Part shown: positions 24,919-33,693 of the stretch, piece after piece
Layout of the letters: each line of letters opens with the position of its first letter
How positions within the stretch are numbered: position 1 is the stretch's first letter
DNA from: G965197405 sp965197405
GTDB lineage: Bacteria; Chloroflexota; Dehalococcoidia; Lucifugimonadales; JAGWBF01
Assembly (NCBI GenBank): GCA_965197405.1
Contig: OZ240206.1
Coordinates: forward strand, 1,984,001 to 2,048,000
Direction: 5' to 3'
DNA: 64,000 bases
Translations under genes and position numbers: made by a program
The notes under the pieces: model-generated
Told to the model about the DNA's origin: nothing
The model's database searches: none
Seen by the model: the letters and a program-made list of their open reading frames with translations, nothing else

Positions 24919-24951
24919 AGGCCCCGTTGGTTCATTCGACCTGCGGGGCCT
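24919..24951 (+). promoter_or_regulatory. Intergenic hairpin
   Basis: AGGCCCCG and CGGGGCCT form an 8-bp perfect stem around a 17-nt loop after the methyltransferase gene. It is a looser member of the recurrent hairpin family. Confidence 0.55.
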
Positions 24952-25008
24952 TCGCTCTATCGGAACGACTCAGAAGACCCCTCTTATCAAGGAAAGGAAG
25001 GTCGAAAG

Positions 25009-25218
25009 ATGCAGACCACCATGACGCTCGAAGCCTGCTGCCGGTGCGGGCAGCCCATCGCACCCGGCGAACCGGCCATGCAGACCGCCTCGGTGGACAT
25101 CGACATGAACGGCAGGTCCTTCGCCTCCCCGGTGAAGGCTTACCACCTGAAGGGGCGCTGCTACGACGAATACAGGGCCGCCGAGACCGCCCGCAGGGGG
25201 GCCCTGAAAGCCGCATAG
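25009..25218 (+). CDS. Small possible zinc-binding protein
   Basis: This 69-residue protein starts with ATG behind GGAAAGG. CCRCGQPIAPGEPA near residue 10 and HLKGRCYDEY near 47 provide C-x2-C and H-x4-C ligands, suggesting one treble-clef-like zinc site. The C-terminus is basic. It lies between the methyltransferase and helicase genes. No named family recognised. Confidence 0.6.
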   Translation: MQTTMTLEACCRCGQPIAPGEPAMQTASVDIDMNGRSFASPVKAYHLKGRCYDEYRAAETARRGALKAA

Positions 25219-25287
25219 ACGGCTCGCACCGAGCCGCACTCACGAGGCCCGCCGACTGCGCGGGTTCGCACGTTCAAGCAACCGCCT

Positions 25288-25326
25288 GGGGACGTTTCCG
25301 GGGACCCGCGACACGCAAACGTCCCC
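25288..25326 (+). promoter_or_regulatory. Perfect 10-bp inverted repeat
   Basis: GGGGACGTTT and AAACGTCCCC are separated by 19 nt, upstream of the helicase start. It could be an operator or a hairpin; no T tract follows. Confidence 0.5.
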
Positions 25327-25397
25327 ACCGGGGGCGTGGTGCGTCTAGGTTCCCGGCGTCGTCCTCCGGCCCACCACGGAATAGGAGGACGACTCAC

Positions 25398-25434
25398 ATG
25401 AACCTCGGAGGTTTCATAGACACGTTCAAGGACG
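25398..25434 (+). pseudogene. First exon of SNF2-type helicase, before the group II intron
   Basis: The ATG at 25398 follows AGGAGG. It encodes MNLGGFIDTFKD plus one base of the next codon, and the intron follows at 25435. Joining to base 28581 restores the frame and continues as AIARRVVESYPPLYRPS, so splicing would yield one open reading frame. Without splicing translation stops eight codons later. Confidence 0.75.
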
Positions 25435-25910
25435 GTGCGCCGCGTCACGCGGCATAGGATACCCGGCTCAGTCGGGAGGAACTCGGAGAATGTTCCTGGG
25501 CCAACCGACCCACCTCAAAGCGAAAGCCTAGGGGGAAAACAGCATGTCGGTAAAGCGGCTACGGCCTGAAAGCGTTGTAAGGTCGGTTCCGCAAGGCCCG
25601 CGCGATACGGTGAAGGCTTGATCGCCTGAACCCCAGTTCCCAGCAGGGGTCTGAACGCCCCCGCCGGTAGAACGCTTGTAACCCGGCGTCACTCACTGCA
25701 CTGGTACGGCGTCTTTGCCAGTACAACTCCGGTGAGTAAGCGATGACCGATGAGGTCTATTCAAGGGGACGAACGGGGCACCTATAGTCGCGCTAGAACG
25801 TCCTATGTCAACGGAACGCGGGATGGCCTACGGGGGGAGACCCCCATGGTCACGGAGCCCTCGTAGTAGTCCGAGCCGGGGAAAGCCCGGCACATGGCGA
25901 AGGAGGGCAG

Positions 25911-27719
25911 GTGTCAACGACGGAATACGACAGAGAGGTATGCATAATGCAAGACGCCGAAACTGTGCTGAACGTCATACGCGAACGCGGAGAACGAGGA
26001 TTGCCGCTGGAGAACATCTATCGGCTGCTCTACAACCGGAACCTTTACCTACGGGCCTACGGTCGTATCTACTCAAACCAGGGAGCTACGACCAAGGGAA
26101 TCACCGCAGAGACCATGGACGGTATGTCACTAGCGAAGATCGACCGCATCATCGAAGCCTTGCGCTACGAGCGGTTCCGGTGGACGCCGGTGCGTCGGGT
26201 CAACATTCCCAAGCCTAACGGCACGACCCGCGCCCTGGGCATACCGACGGGGCCGGACAAGCTGCTGCAAGAGGTCATCCGGATGATTCTGGAAGCCTAC
26301 TACGAGCCGCGGTTTTCGGACCGCTCCCACGGCTTTCGGCCCGACAGGGGTTGCCACACCGCCTTGGGCGACGTGGTGAACTACTGGACTGGTGTCCGCT
26401 GGTTCGTCGAGGGCGACATCAAGGGGTGCTTCGACAACATCGACCACGATGTCCTGTTGTCGGTGCTCGGCGAGAAGCTCCACGACAACCGTTTCCTACG
26501 CCTGCTCAAGTACCTACTGAAAGCAGGCTACGTTGAGGACTGGAAATATGGCCGCACCCTGAGCGGAACCCCGCAGGGCGGCGTGGTCAGTCCCGTCCTC
26601 GCCAACATCTACCTAGACCGGTTGGACAAGTTTGTCGAGAAAGTGCTCATACCAGCCCACACCCGTGGCACGGCTCGAAGGGGCAACCGTCCATGGGCGG
26701 CGTTGAGAATGCGCATGGTACGTCAACGGAAACTAGGGAATCATACCCAGGCTCAACAACTGCGTCGTCAGATGCAGCAACTGCCATCGGTTGACCCCTA
26801 CGACCCAGGCTACCGTCGGCTTCGATACGTACGCTACGCGGACGACTTCGTGCTGGGTTTCATCGGGCCAAAGGCCGAAGCCCAACAGGTAAAAGAGTCC
26901 TTGGAGACGTTCCTGCGCGATTCCCTCAAGCTGGAGCTATCCAAGGAGAAAACTCTCATCACCCACGCCACCAGCCAGGCGGCGCGGTTCCTCGGCTACG
27001 AACTCGTGAACCAACAAGCCAACGACCAACTCGACCTTACTGGTCGACGACGAGTCAACGGCCGCATCGGATTGCGGGTTCCCGCCAAAGTCATCGAGCA
27101 ACATTGCCAAGCCTACATGCGCAACGGCAAACCGGCACACCGCAGTTATCTACTCCACGACGACGATTACACCATCGTGGATAGGTACCAGTCGGAATAC
27201 CGGGGCGTCGTCCAGTACTACCTCCCGGCCTTCAACGTGCATCACTTCGCACAGCTACAAAGGGTCATGGAAATGTCACTGGCGAGAACCCTTGCGGCAA
27301 AGCACAAGTCCACCCCCCGGAAGATACGGCGCCAATACAAGAGCGTCGCTGAAACCGAGCACGGGCCACGTGTCTGCCTAAAGATTATCAAGCAGCAGGA
27401 CAACGGCAAGCGCCCTCTAGTGGCGCAATTCGGTGGCATACCCCTAAAACGGCAACGGCAGGCAGTTCTAGTAGACCACCAGCCTCAGCGGTACAGGACA
27501 GACCGCAACGAGCTAATCAAACGGCTCCTAGCGGACGAATGCGAGATGTGCGGCTCAACGGTGGATGTCGAAGTCCATCACATCCGTGCGCTTCGCGACC
27601 TGAACGTGAAGGGCCGACGGGAAAAGCCCAGGTGGGTACAACTCATGGCGGCGCGGAAACGCAAGACCCTCGTGGTCTGCCGGACGTGTCACATGGACAT
27701 CCACCACGGGCGCAAGTAA
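25911..27719 (+). CDS. ltrA: Group II intron reverse transcriptase/maturase with HNH domain
   Basis: This 602-residue protein starts at GTG 25911 behind GAAGGAGGG. Reverse transcriptase blocks run from about residue 60 to 330, including GTPQGGVVSPVLANIYL and the catalytic YVRYADDFVLGF near 305-315. A maturase X region follows. The C-terminus has an HNH nuclease (CEMC ... EVHHIRALRDL ... CRTCHMDIHHG) at about 543-600. It splices the intron and drives its mobility. All catalytic motifs seem intact, so the intron may be active. Confidence 0.93.
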   Translation: MSTTEYDREVCIMQDAETVLNVIRERGERGLPLENIYRLLYNRNLYLRAYGRIYSNQGATTKGITAETMDGMSLAKIDRIIEALRYERFRWTPVRRVNIPKPNGTTRALGIPTGPDKLLQEVIRMILEAYYEPRFSDRSHGFRPDRGCHTALGDVVNYWTGVRWFVEGDIKGCFDNIDHDVLLSVLGEKLHDNRFLRLLKYLLKAGYVEDWKYGRTLSGTPQGGVVSPVLANIYLDRLDKFVEKVLIPAHTRGTARRGNRPWAALRMRMVRQRKLGNHTQAQQLRRQMQQLPSVDPYDPGYRRLRYVRYADDFVLGFIGPKAEAQQVKESLETFLRDSLKLELSKEKTLITHATSQAARFLGYELVNQQANDQLDLTGRRRVNGRIGLRVPAKVIEQHCQAYMRNGKPAHRSYLLHDDDYTIVDRYQSEYRGVVQYYLPAFNVHHFAQLQRVMEMSLARTLAAKHKSTPRKIRRQYKSVAETEHGPRVCLKIIKQQDNGKRPLVAQFGGIPLKRQRQAVLVDHQPQRYRTDRNELIKRLLADECEMCGSTVDVEVHHIRALRDLNVKGRREKPRWVQLMAARKRKTLVVCRTCHMDIHHGRK

Positions 27720-27844
27720 TCCGCAAACGCAACAGTAGGTAGTGTCACGACTCAGACGACTGAGGCCCCAGCAACGCTCTCCCCAGCAGGCACATAGTCA
27801 CGATACGGATACCGTTAGTCCCACCAGAGTTCACGCTCTGGTAA

Positions 27845-27873
27845 CTGACATCTCCGCCGTACTCTGGTAAAAT
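27845..27873 (+). promoter_or_regulatory. Sigma70-type promoter of the cargo lipoprotein gene
   Basis: A -35 CTGACA (27845-27850) and a -10 TAAAAT (27868-27873) are separated by exactly 17 bp, with a TG extended -10 element. The start codon is 32 nt downstream, after a GGGAGG ribosome site. Confidence 0.65.
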
Positions 27874-27905
27874 ACCAGTTAACCCCTGCACAGGGAGGAT
27901 GGCGC

Positions 27906-28400
27906 ATGACTTCTGGATTTGAGCATACGAATAGGCAACGCTCCCCGCAGCAGGCCCGGGGCCGTCAATGGCCCATCCTCGTCCTGCTGCTTGGCCTGGC
28001 TACGCTAGCCCTGGCCCTGACCGCCTGTGGCGGCCCGTCCAGCACCAGCACCCCCGATGCCACTAGCGCAACGAGGGTGCCGGAATGGGAGGAGACGGTC
28101 GAGTTCTCCCTGGAACCGCTAGACACTCACCTCGTGGAAATCCCCGTTGAGAAATGCGAGCAAGTGAAATTCCATGTGGTCGCCTCCAGCAAGGTGGGGC
28201 TAGGGTACATTGACGTTGGCGGCGAGCACTTCACTTTGGACACGCGCGACGACTATAGCAGTTCCATAGCGACAGAAGAGTCGGGCATCTGGACCCTAAA
28301 GGTCCGCCTCGGGTTTTCTGAGGATGAAACCCCGACCGATGTCACCGTCTCGTACCGCCTAGACCCGTACAGCCAGGGGTTTTGTTTCCCAACTGGCTGA
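27906..28400 (+). CDS. Lipoprotein carried inside the group II intron
   Basis: This 164-residue protein has a basic N-terminus, a hydrophobic stretch (WPILVLLLGLATLALA) and the lipobox LTAC with the lipidated Cys near residue 43. A Ser/Thr-rich linker leads to a compact domain of about 95 residues with predicted beta strands (VEFSLEPLDTHLVEIPV, WTLKVRLGF) and two Cys. It is presumably anchored on the outer face of the membrane. I do not recognise the family. It has its own promoter, ribosome site and terminator, all within the intron between maturase and domain V, so it behaves as cargo. Confidence 0.75.
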   Translation: MTSGFEHTNRQRSPQQARGRQWPILVLLLGLATLALALTACGGPSSTSTPDATSATRVPEWEETVEFSLEPLDTHLVEIPVEKCEQVKFHVVASSKVGLGYIDVGGEHFTLDTRDDYSSSIATEESGIWTLKVRLGFSEDETPTDVTVSYRLDPYSQGFCFPTG

Positions 28401-28425
28401 CTGCCTAACGACCCACAACCACAAG

Positions 28426-28456
28426 TACCGCGCCACCCGGCGCGGTATTTGCTTTT
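28426..28456 (+). terminator. Rho-independent terminator of the cargo gene
   Basis: TACCGCGCC and GGCGCGGTA form a perfect 9-bp stem with a 4-nt loop, followed by TTTGCTTTT. It is in the same orientation as the intron and lies upstream of domain V. Confidence 0.8.
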
Positions 28457-28483
28457 ACTGACACTACCCACATCGACACTGGA

Positions 28484-28517
28484 GAGCCGGATGCGGTGAA
28501 AGCCGCACGTCCGGTTC
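28484..28517 (+). ncRNA. Group II intron domain V
   Basis: This 34-nt hairpin begins GAGCCGGATGCGG, has a GAAA tetraloop and ends CCGCACGTCCGGTTC, the canonical catalytic domain V. Confidence 0.9.
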
Positions 28518-28580
28518 GGAAGGGGGCCGACGGAAAAGTGCTCCGCTAACGCGGGGTAACTCGCCGGCGGCCTACCTTAC

Positions 28581-30250
28581 CGATAGCCAGGAGGGTGGTC
28601 GAGTCCTACCCGCCGCTCTACCGGCCCTCGGAGAACGGCGGCACGCTGCCCAGGCTGCTCCGCAGGCCCCTGGGTGCGCAGGCCGACGCCATCAGGGGCG
28701 CGGCCCTCTCGCTGAAGGCCCACCGGGGCACCACCGTCGTCGGCGAGATGGGCACCGGAAAGACCTTCATCGGCGCGGCGGCGGCGTACATGGCGGGCTT
28801 CGAGCGAGTGCTCATCATCTGCCCGCCCCACCTGGTTCCCAAGTGGAAGCGGGAGGTGGAGATGACGGTGCCCGGCGTCCGCGCCGCCATCGTAGAGTCC
28901 ATCACCGACCTGGAGCGGCTTCGCCTCTCCGTCGGCTCCGGCCCCCTGTTCGCGGTGATGAGCCGGGAGAAGGCCAAGCTGTCCTACCGCTGGATGCCCG
29001 CCGTCATCGAGCGGTGGGCCGTCTCCAAGGGAAGGCTCCTGCGGGAGGAGGAGACGGGGGAGCCCTTCCGCATCCCCTGCTGCCCCGACTGCACCGCGCA
29101 GATCGTGGACAAGGACGGGGTGCCGCTTACGTTCGCGGACCTGAACCGCCGCAAGCACACCTGCGCAGGCTGCGACGCCCCGCTGTGGCAGGCCGACAGG
29201 TCCGGTCCCGCCCGCTATCCGCTGGCCGACTACATCAAGCACAGGATGAAGGGCTTCTTCGACCTGCTTATAGGCGACGAAGTTCACGAGTTCAAGGGGC
29301 GCGGCTCCGCACAGGGCATCGCCGCCGGCATCCTTGCCGACGTGTGCGGCAAGTCCCTCAGCCTGACCGGGACCCTGCTCGGAGGGTACTCCTCGACCAT
29401 CTTCCACCTGCTCTACCGGTTCTCGCCGGAGATCAGGACGGAGTTCGGGCGCTCCGACGAGGGGCGCTGGATCAAGCGGTACGGCTTCGAGGAGATAACC
29501 GTCGGCAAGCCCGACGACGACGCGGTGGAGGACGGGCGCAACAGCAGGAGGCGCAGCTTCCGCAAGGTCACCAGGGAGCGGCCGGGCCTCGTGCCCAGCG
29601 CCCTCTTCCACATCATCGGGAACACGGTGTTCCTGCGCCTCGCGGACGTTGCCTCCGGCCTGCCGGACTACGAGGAGAAGATCCTCGTGTCCTCGATGGA
29701 CTCGGAGGAGGACGCCACCGGCTACTCCCAGCGCAGCGCCTACAAGCACGTGTTCGAGACGCTGAAGGAGGAGCTGGCGAAGGCGCTCAAGTCCGGCTCG
29801 AAGCGGCTGCTGGCGACCTACCTCCAGACCCTATTGGCGTACCCGGACGGCTGCACCAGGGGGGAGACGGTCTTCGATCCCAGGACGGGCGACATCATCG
29901 TCCAGGTCCCGCCCCTGTCCGAAGACAAGCTCTACCCCAAGGAGAAGGCGCTCGTCGACCTGGTGGCCGCCGAGCGGCTGGAGGGGAGGCGGGTGCTGGT
30001 CTACGTCACCCACACGGGGACGCGTGACATCACCGGGCGGATGGACGACTTCCTCACCCGGCACGGGTTCAAGGTGGCGGTGATGAAGGCCGACGCCGTG
30101 GCCCCGAACCGCAGGGAGAAGTGGGTCGCCGACAAGGTGAAGGAAGGCATCGACGTGCTCATCTGCCACCCCAGGCTGGTGCAGACCGGCCTCGACCTGA
30201 TCGACTTCCCGACGATTTGCTGGGACGAGACAGAGTTCTCTGTCTTCCAA
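28581..30250 (+). pseudogene. SNF2-type helicase, main exon, 3'-truncated
   Basis: It continues the 25398 reading frame after the intron. Walker A GEMGTGKTFIG, Walker B IGDEVHEF and late motifs YVTHTGTRD and HPRLVQTGLDLIDFPTICW are present, with a Cys-rich insertion (CCPDC ... CAGC) that may bind zinc. Homologous proteins continue past the ETEFSVF motif with the arginine-finger region. Here that point, near 30,247, runs into unrelated sequence and stops at 30301. The ATPase is therefore missing its last motif and tail. It was probably an ATP-dependent DNA translocase paired with the upstream methyltransferase. Confidence 0.8.
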
Positions 30251-30479
30251 TCAACACAAGAAGGTACGGTTCTCATGGGCAGTCGATTTGGATGCAACTG
30301 AGGTTGAACAGGTGGCAACAGCCTGCGGAGCTACAGACCTCCCATCTGTGGTGGATTGAAAAACAGGTCTGCCGACAGCTCTACGGGTTCAAGCCCTCTC
30401 AGGTGGGCCTAAGTGGATAGTAGGTGGTACCATCTTCGAGATGTGGCTGGGGGCTCTGTGAACCTTGCCACAGCGATCC

Positions 30480-30737
30480 TTACGGGGAGTTCGAGCCTCT
30501 TCGGGTGGGGATACGTGGGTAGGTGGGAATCCCCTTCTCGTCGAGCAGTTCATAAGACTCCTGCTCGGTGTCGCACAGGCAGAACAGCTCTTCCTGGTAC
30601 ACCGCGGCCCACTTGCCGGGATAGGCGGCAGCCCACTGTTTTCTGTATTTCTGGAAGAACCGGAGGTTCCTGGTGTGTTCCGGACCGGTACGGCTCAACT
30701 CCTTGAACTGTTTCAGAAGGGACTCGGTGAGTATCAT
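30480..30737 (-). CDS. DUF5678-like small protein
   Basis: This 85-residue frame contains FQKYRKQWAAAYPGKWAAVY, then a hydrophobic strand and LLDEKGIPTYPRIP, resembling DUF5678 proteins that often accompany aspartic protease genes. It has no clear ribosome site and ends just before the rearranged end of the helicase. It may be a remnant. The 30251-30479 stretch holds nothing else I can support. Confidence 0.45.
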   Translation of the reverse strand: MILTESLLKQFKELSRTGPEHTRNLRFFQKYRKQWAAAYPGKWAAVYQEELFCLCDTEQESYELLDEKGIPTYPRIPTRRGSNSP

Positions 30738-30790
30738 CGGGGCGGTGTCCCATCCGGCGGTCTGCTAATGATTTGTCTGAAGAGCTGAAA

Positions 30791-32331
30791 GGTCTGGCGT
30801 AATTGATTAGCGGGATCGGCGTCGGTAGGGGGGTTGTGGGGTACTGGACAAGTTTTTATACTTTGGCTATGTGTGCGGCCAAAGACTTCCCTCCCTCTGA
30901 GCGCGACGAGCTGATGGGGCTGGTCACGCAGTTGCAAGGGCAGGTTGCGCAGTTGACGGCGGCCAAGGAAGAGTTGCACAAGCAAGTCGCCGAGCTCAAG
31001 CGAGCAGGAAAGCGCCAGGCGGCTCCGTTCTCCAAGGGTGGGCGAAGCAGCAGACCCAAGCGTCCCGGCCGCAAGCCGGGTATGGGGTCGTTCAGCTATC
31101 GAAAGTCGCCGTCTCCCGATGAAGTCACCGAGCCGCTTGTAGAGGTGGCGGTGGCTGAGGACACCTGCCCCGGATGTGGAGGCAGACTCGAGCATGGGGG
31201 AGTGCGGGTTGTCTACGCAACCGACATTCCTCCGGTTCCCAGACCCCAGGTGACGGGGTACCGGGTGCAGATATGCCGGTGCCGGTCCTGCGGTAAGCAG
31301 GTCCGAGGGCGGCATCCCGATGTTGCGCCGGACCAGTACGGGGCCAGCGCGCACCGGGTAGGAAGACGAGTGATGGCGGCGGTCCACGTGCTCCACTATG
31401 GAGTGGGCGTTCCGGTACGGAAGGTCCCCGCGCTGCTGAGAGCGCTGACTGGTGTGGAGCTGAGGGAGGGGGCGATCAGCCAAGACGCGCTGCGACGTGC
31501 CAGGGGTGCAGTGGGGGATGCCTGCCATAAGCTGCGGGGTTCGGTGCGTGCCAGTCCACTCGTCCACACCGACGACACGGGATGGCGAGTGGACGGCGGG
31601 CCTGCTTTTCTGATGGCGTTCGAAACGGATGAGGCTACGGTGTACCAGGTTCGTGCTCGTCACCGCAACGAAGAGGTGCGTGAGGTGGTGCCCTCGGACT
31701 ATGGAGGGGTGATGGTAACGGATCGAGGACGGAGCTACGATGCTCAGGCTCTGTCGGGGGTGAAGCAGCAGAAATGTCTGGCCCACGTGCTGCGCTCGAT
31801 CAGTGAGGTGGTGGAGACCAAGAGAGGGAGAGGTCGCAGCTTCGGCAATCGTCTGAGCCGCCTGCTCAGAGAAGCGATGGAGCTCCGGCAGGCATATCAC
31901 CGAGGAGAGGCGGCGGACTTTGCCGCCGAGGCCGAGCGGCTGAGACGAGAGGCGACCTATCATCTCCGCGACCGTCCCATGTCGGATGCGGACAACTGCA
32001 GGCTGCAGAACGAACTCGGTTGGCACGATGACCGGGGTAACCTGCTGCGTTTCCTGGATGATCCAAACATTGAGCCGACCAACAACCGTGCTGAGAGAGC
32101 GCTCCGCCCGGCAGTGATCGCGCGGAAGGTATCGCACTGCTCGAAGAACGCCGGTGGTGCGGATGCGTTCTCGGCCTTCACCAGCGTAATCAGGACCCTG
32201 GCTCGCAATGGCGGCGATCACTCGCTGGTCAACGGGCTCTGCGGTGTGTTCAGCGGTGCTCCGGTCCCCACCCCTTCCTTCTGACTGAACCCCTCCTCGC
32301 ACTCCGCTCCGCTAATCAATTACGGTCTGGC
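30791..32331 (+). mobile_element. IS66-family insertion with 8-bp target duplication
   Basis: The element proper is 30799-32323 (1,525 bp). The termini GTAATTGATTAGCGG and CCGCTAATCAATTAC are perfect 15-bp inverted repeats. GGTCTGGC occurs directly on both sides (30791-30798 and 32324-32331), the 8-bp duplication expected for IS66. One transposase gene is present. Intact ends and duplication suggest recent insertion. Confidence 0.93.
30869..32284 (+). CDS. IS66-family transposase
   Basis: This 471-residue protein starts at ATG 30869. It has an N-terminal coiled coil (residues about 10-45), an SSRPKRPGRKPG basic stretch, a CPGC/CRCRSC zinc finger at about 88-135, and a DDE core with Asp in HTDDTGWRV, Asp in VTDRGRSYDA and Glu in TNNRAERALRP. 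All are typical of IS66 TnpC. The accessory tnpA and tnpB of classical IS66 are absent, as in the single-gene subgroup. The frame appears intact. Confidence 0.92.
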   Translation: MCAAKDFPPSERDELMGLVTQLQGQVAQLTAAKEELHKQVAELKRAGKRQAAPFSKGGRSSRPKRPGRKPGMGSFSYRKSPSPDEVTEPLVEVAVAEDTCPGCGGRLEHGGVRVVYATDIPPVPRPQVTGYRVQICRCRSCGKQVRGRHPDVAPDQYGASAHRVGRRVMAAVHVLHYGVGVPVRKVPALLRALTGVELREGAISQDALRRARGAVGDACHKLRGSVRASPLVHTDDTGWRVDGGPAFLMAFETDEATVYQVRARHRNEEVREVVPSDYGGVMVTDRGRSYDAQALSGVKQQKCLAHVLRSISEVVETKRGRGRSFGNRLSRLLREAMELRQAYHRGEAADFAAEAERLRREATYHLRDRPMSDADNCRLQNELGWHDDRGNLLRFLDDPNIEPTNNRAERALRPAVIARKVSHCSKNAGGADAFSAFTSVIRTLARNGGDHSLVNGLCGVFSGAPVPTPSF

Positions 32332-32466
32332 ATCCTCTTCCCGATAGTTAATCTGCCCGTTCTTGAAAATACCCGGTTAGGTGTCCCGAGCTAAAGCCCT
32401 CCGTCGTCAGATCAGGCGATTATACCCAGTTCTCTGAGAGGTGCCGACAAGTATTCCTGAGGTTGG

Positions 32467-33360
32467 TCATGGGACGTCAGCAGCCTGATGGTCGCCAGGG
32501 GAGATGCCGAAGTCTTCGGTGGTCGCACCGAAGTCGACTTGGCTGCGGAGTATCTTAGTATCGCCGCGGGCCTTGATAGCGTCATAGAGAAACTGCCGGG
32601 CCTCTACCAAGTGTGGGAGTACGTCCACTGGCAAATTGAGGGAGTGCCCTGCATAACTCAATACATGACGGCTGACTAAATCTCCTTGATCGAAAATGGA
32701 CAAGGCGTCTGCGGGAGTTTCCCTGCGGGCTACTCCCAAGGCACGTTCGTCGATGTGTTCGAACGCGTCGCGGATGGCGGTCGCTGCTTCCTCAATGGCT
32801 TGAAGCCCGCTGGGGACGGACGTGGTGACGCCGACCTTGTCGGCGGCGTTTACGATCATCCTGACTGCCCTGCTGAGAGCAAGGCACATCGACTCGGAAT
32901 CCGACAATGCTTTAAAGGCGTGGTTCCTCCCTAGGATACCGGCCCCTTCCTGGCTGCTGTCGAGATCCTGCATCACCAGGTCGTAAAGTGCATGAGCCTG
33001 GTCGAGGCGACGGGCTAGAGCCAGCATGTAGTGCAGAAACGTGTTGCTTTCACGTGGAGGTATTTGCAGCCATGTCCATACTGTATTGGTAATAGGTGCG
33101 TACCCGTCAGGCCCGACTTGGGCATACTTATCTACGTCCTTTAGAGTTATCCTCAGACTGCCTTCGGGGTAAATCAGCCTATCCCCAACCTTGAGGGTAA
33201 TGCCTTTGCCGTCGTCTGGCTCTCTTTCATTCAGAGTGCGTCCGTATACTTCATTACCGTTCCTGTCGGCAAGGACCACACGGAGTCCCACCAAGAAGCC
33301 TTCTCCTCCCAGGCTGGGACCGAGATTCAGACTAATGTGAGTGATCGGGTCGGCAGGCAT
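32467..33360 (-). CDS. Hypothetical protein
   Basis: This 297-residue protein starts at ATG 33360 behind AAAGGTG. The N-terminal 110 residues are beta-rich (ISLNLGPSLGGEGFLVGLRVV, LKVGDRLIYPEGSLRITL), and the C-terminal 180 residues are helical with an ALARRLDQAHALYDLV segment. No transmembrane helix is seen and I recognise no family. GC content is lower than in the conjugation modules. It lies beside decayed genes but its own frame is open. Confidence 0.55.
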   Translation of the reverse strand: MPADPITHISLNLGPSLGGEGFLVGLRVVLADRNGNEVYGRTLNEREPDDGKGITLKVGDRLIYPEGSLRITLKDVDKYAQVGPDGYAPITNTVWTWLQIPPRESNTFLHYMLALARRLDQAHALYDLVMQDLDSSQEGAGILGRNHAFKALSDSESMCLALSRAVRMIVNAADKVGVTTSVPSGLQAIEEAATAIRDAFEHIDERALGVARRETPADALSIFDQGDLVSRHVLSYAGHSLNLPVDVLPHLVEARQFLYDAIKARGDTKILRSQVDFGATTEDFGISPGDHQAADVP

Positions 33361-33448
33361 ATTCGGTTCACCTTTCTTGGTAATACTTGGCCATGGAGCC
33401 CGGGGCGGCAACCTGCCGTTCCGTGTACCGCATTGGCATTCTTGAATT

Positions 33449-33693
33449 CTACAACCGGTTCGCAGCCACCAGGGCTGGATGTTCGATGTCGCTCTTGGCC
33501 AGGTCCTGGGCCATGCCCACGCGGCCGCTGAACCCTTCTCCTAAGCCTGCGTCCTTCGCCGCGGCTGTGACCCGTTTCCCGATATTGCAGGTGGTCATCC
33601 AGAAGACCAGAGTATCTAGGTCCAGCAGCACCGCCGCGGGCCTGATGCTCTTTAGTGCCCGGGTCGTCTCTCTTCCGGTGTAGATTTTCGGTC
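33449..33693 (-). pseudogene. Tyrosine recombinase remnant (C-terminal end)
   Basis: The frame reads IYTGRETTRALKSIRPAA, then GKRVTAAAKDAGLGEGFSG and RVGMAQDLA, which fits the end of a phage-type integrase. The catalytic HSxR region is damaged: the expected FSGHSPRVG reads FSGRVG. No start codon or upstream catalytic domain remains because the aspartic protease pseudogene abuts it. It is a scar of an integrated element. Confidence 0.65.

Larger units (their letters stand above)
27738..28468 (+). repeat. Inverted repeat enclosing the cargo gene in the intron
   Basis: GGTAGTGTCA (27738-27747) and TGACACTACC (28459-28468) are perfect 10-bp complements that bracket the lipoprotein unit. They could form the base of intron domain IV or be the termini of a small inserted element. 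I see no clear target duplication. Confidence 0.65.
25435..28580 (+). mobile_element. Group II intron with maturase and lipoprotein cargo
   Basis: The element begins GTGCGCC, which fits the group II consensus GUGYG, and ends in AC. A 34-nt domain V with the GAAA loop is at 28484-28517, and the domain VI region follows it. A maturase is encoded at 25911-27719. The exon end AGGACG (25429-25434) can pair with CGTCCT at 25799-25804, a candidate EBS1. At 3,146 nt it is longer than typical ORF-bearing introns because about 720 bp with an independent lipoprotein gene sits between the maturase stop and domain V. It interrupts the helicase gene near its start. Confidence 0.88.

Noticed and set aside
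30370..30410. tRNA-like T arm (GGGTTCAAGCCC)
   Set aside because: No acceptor stem, anticodon arm or D arm fits around it.
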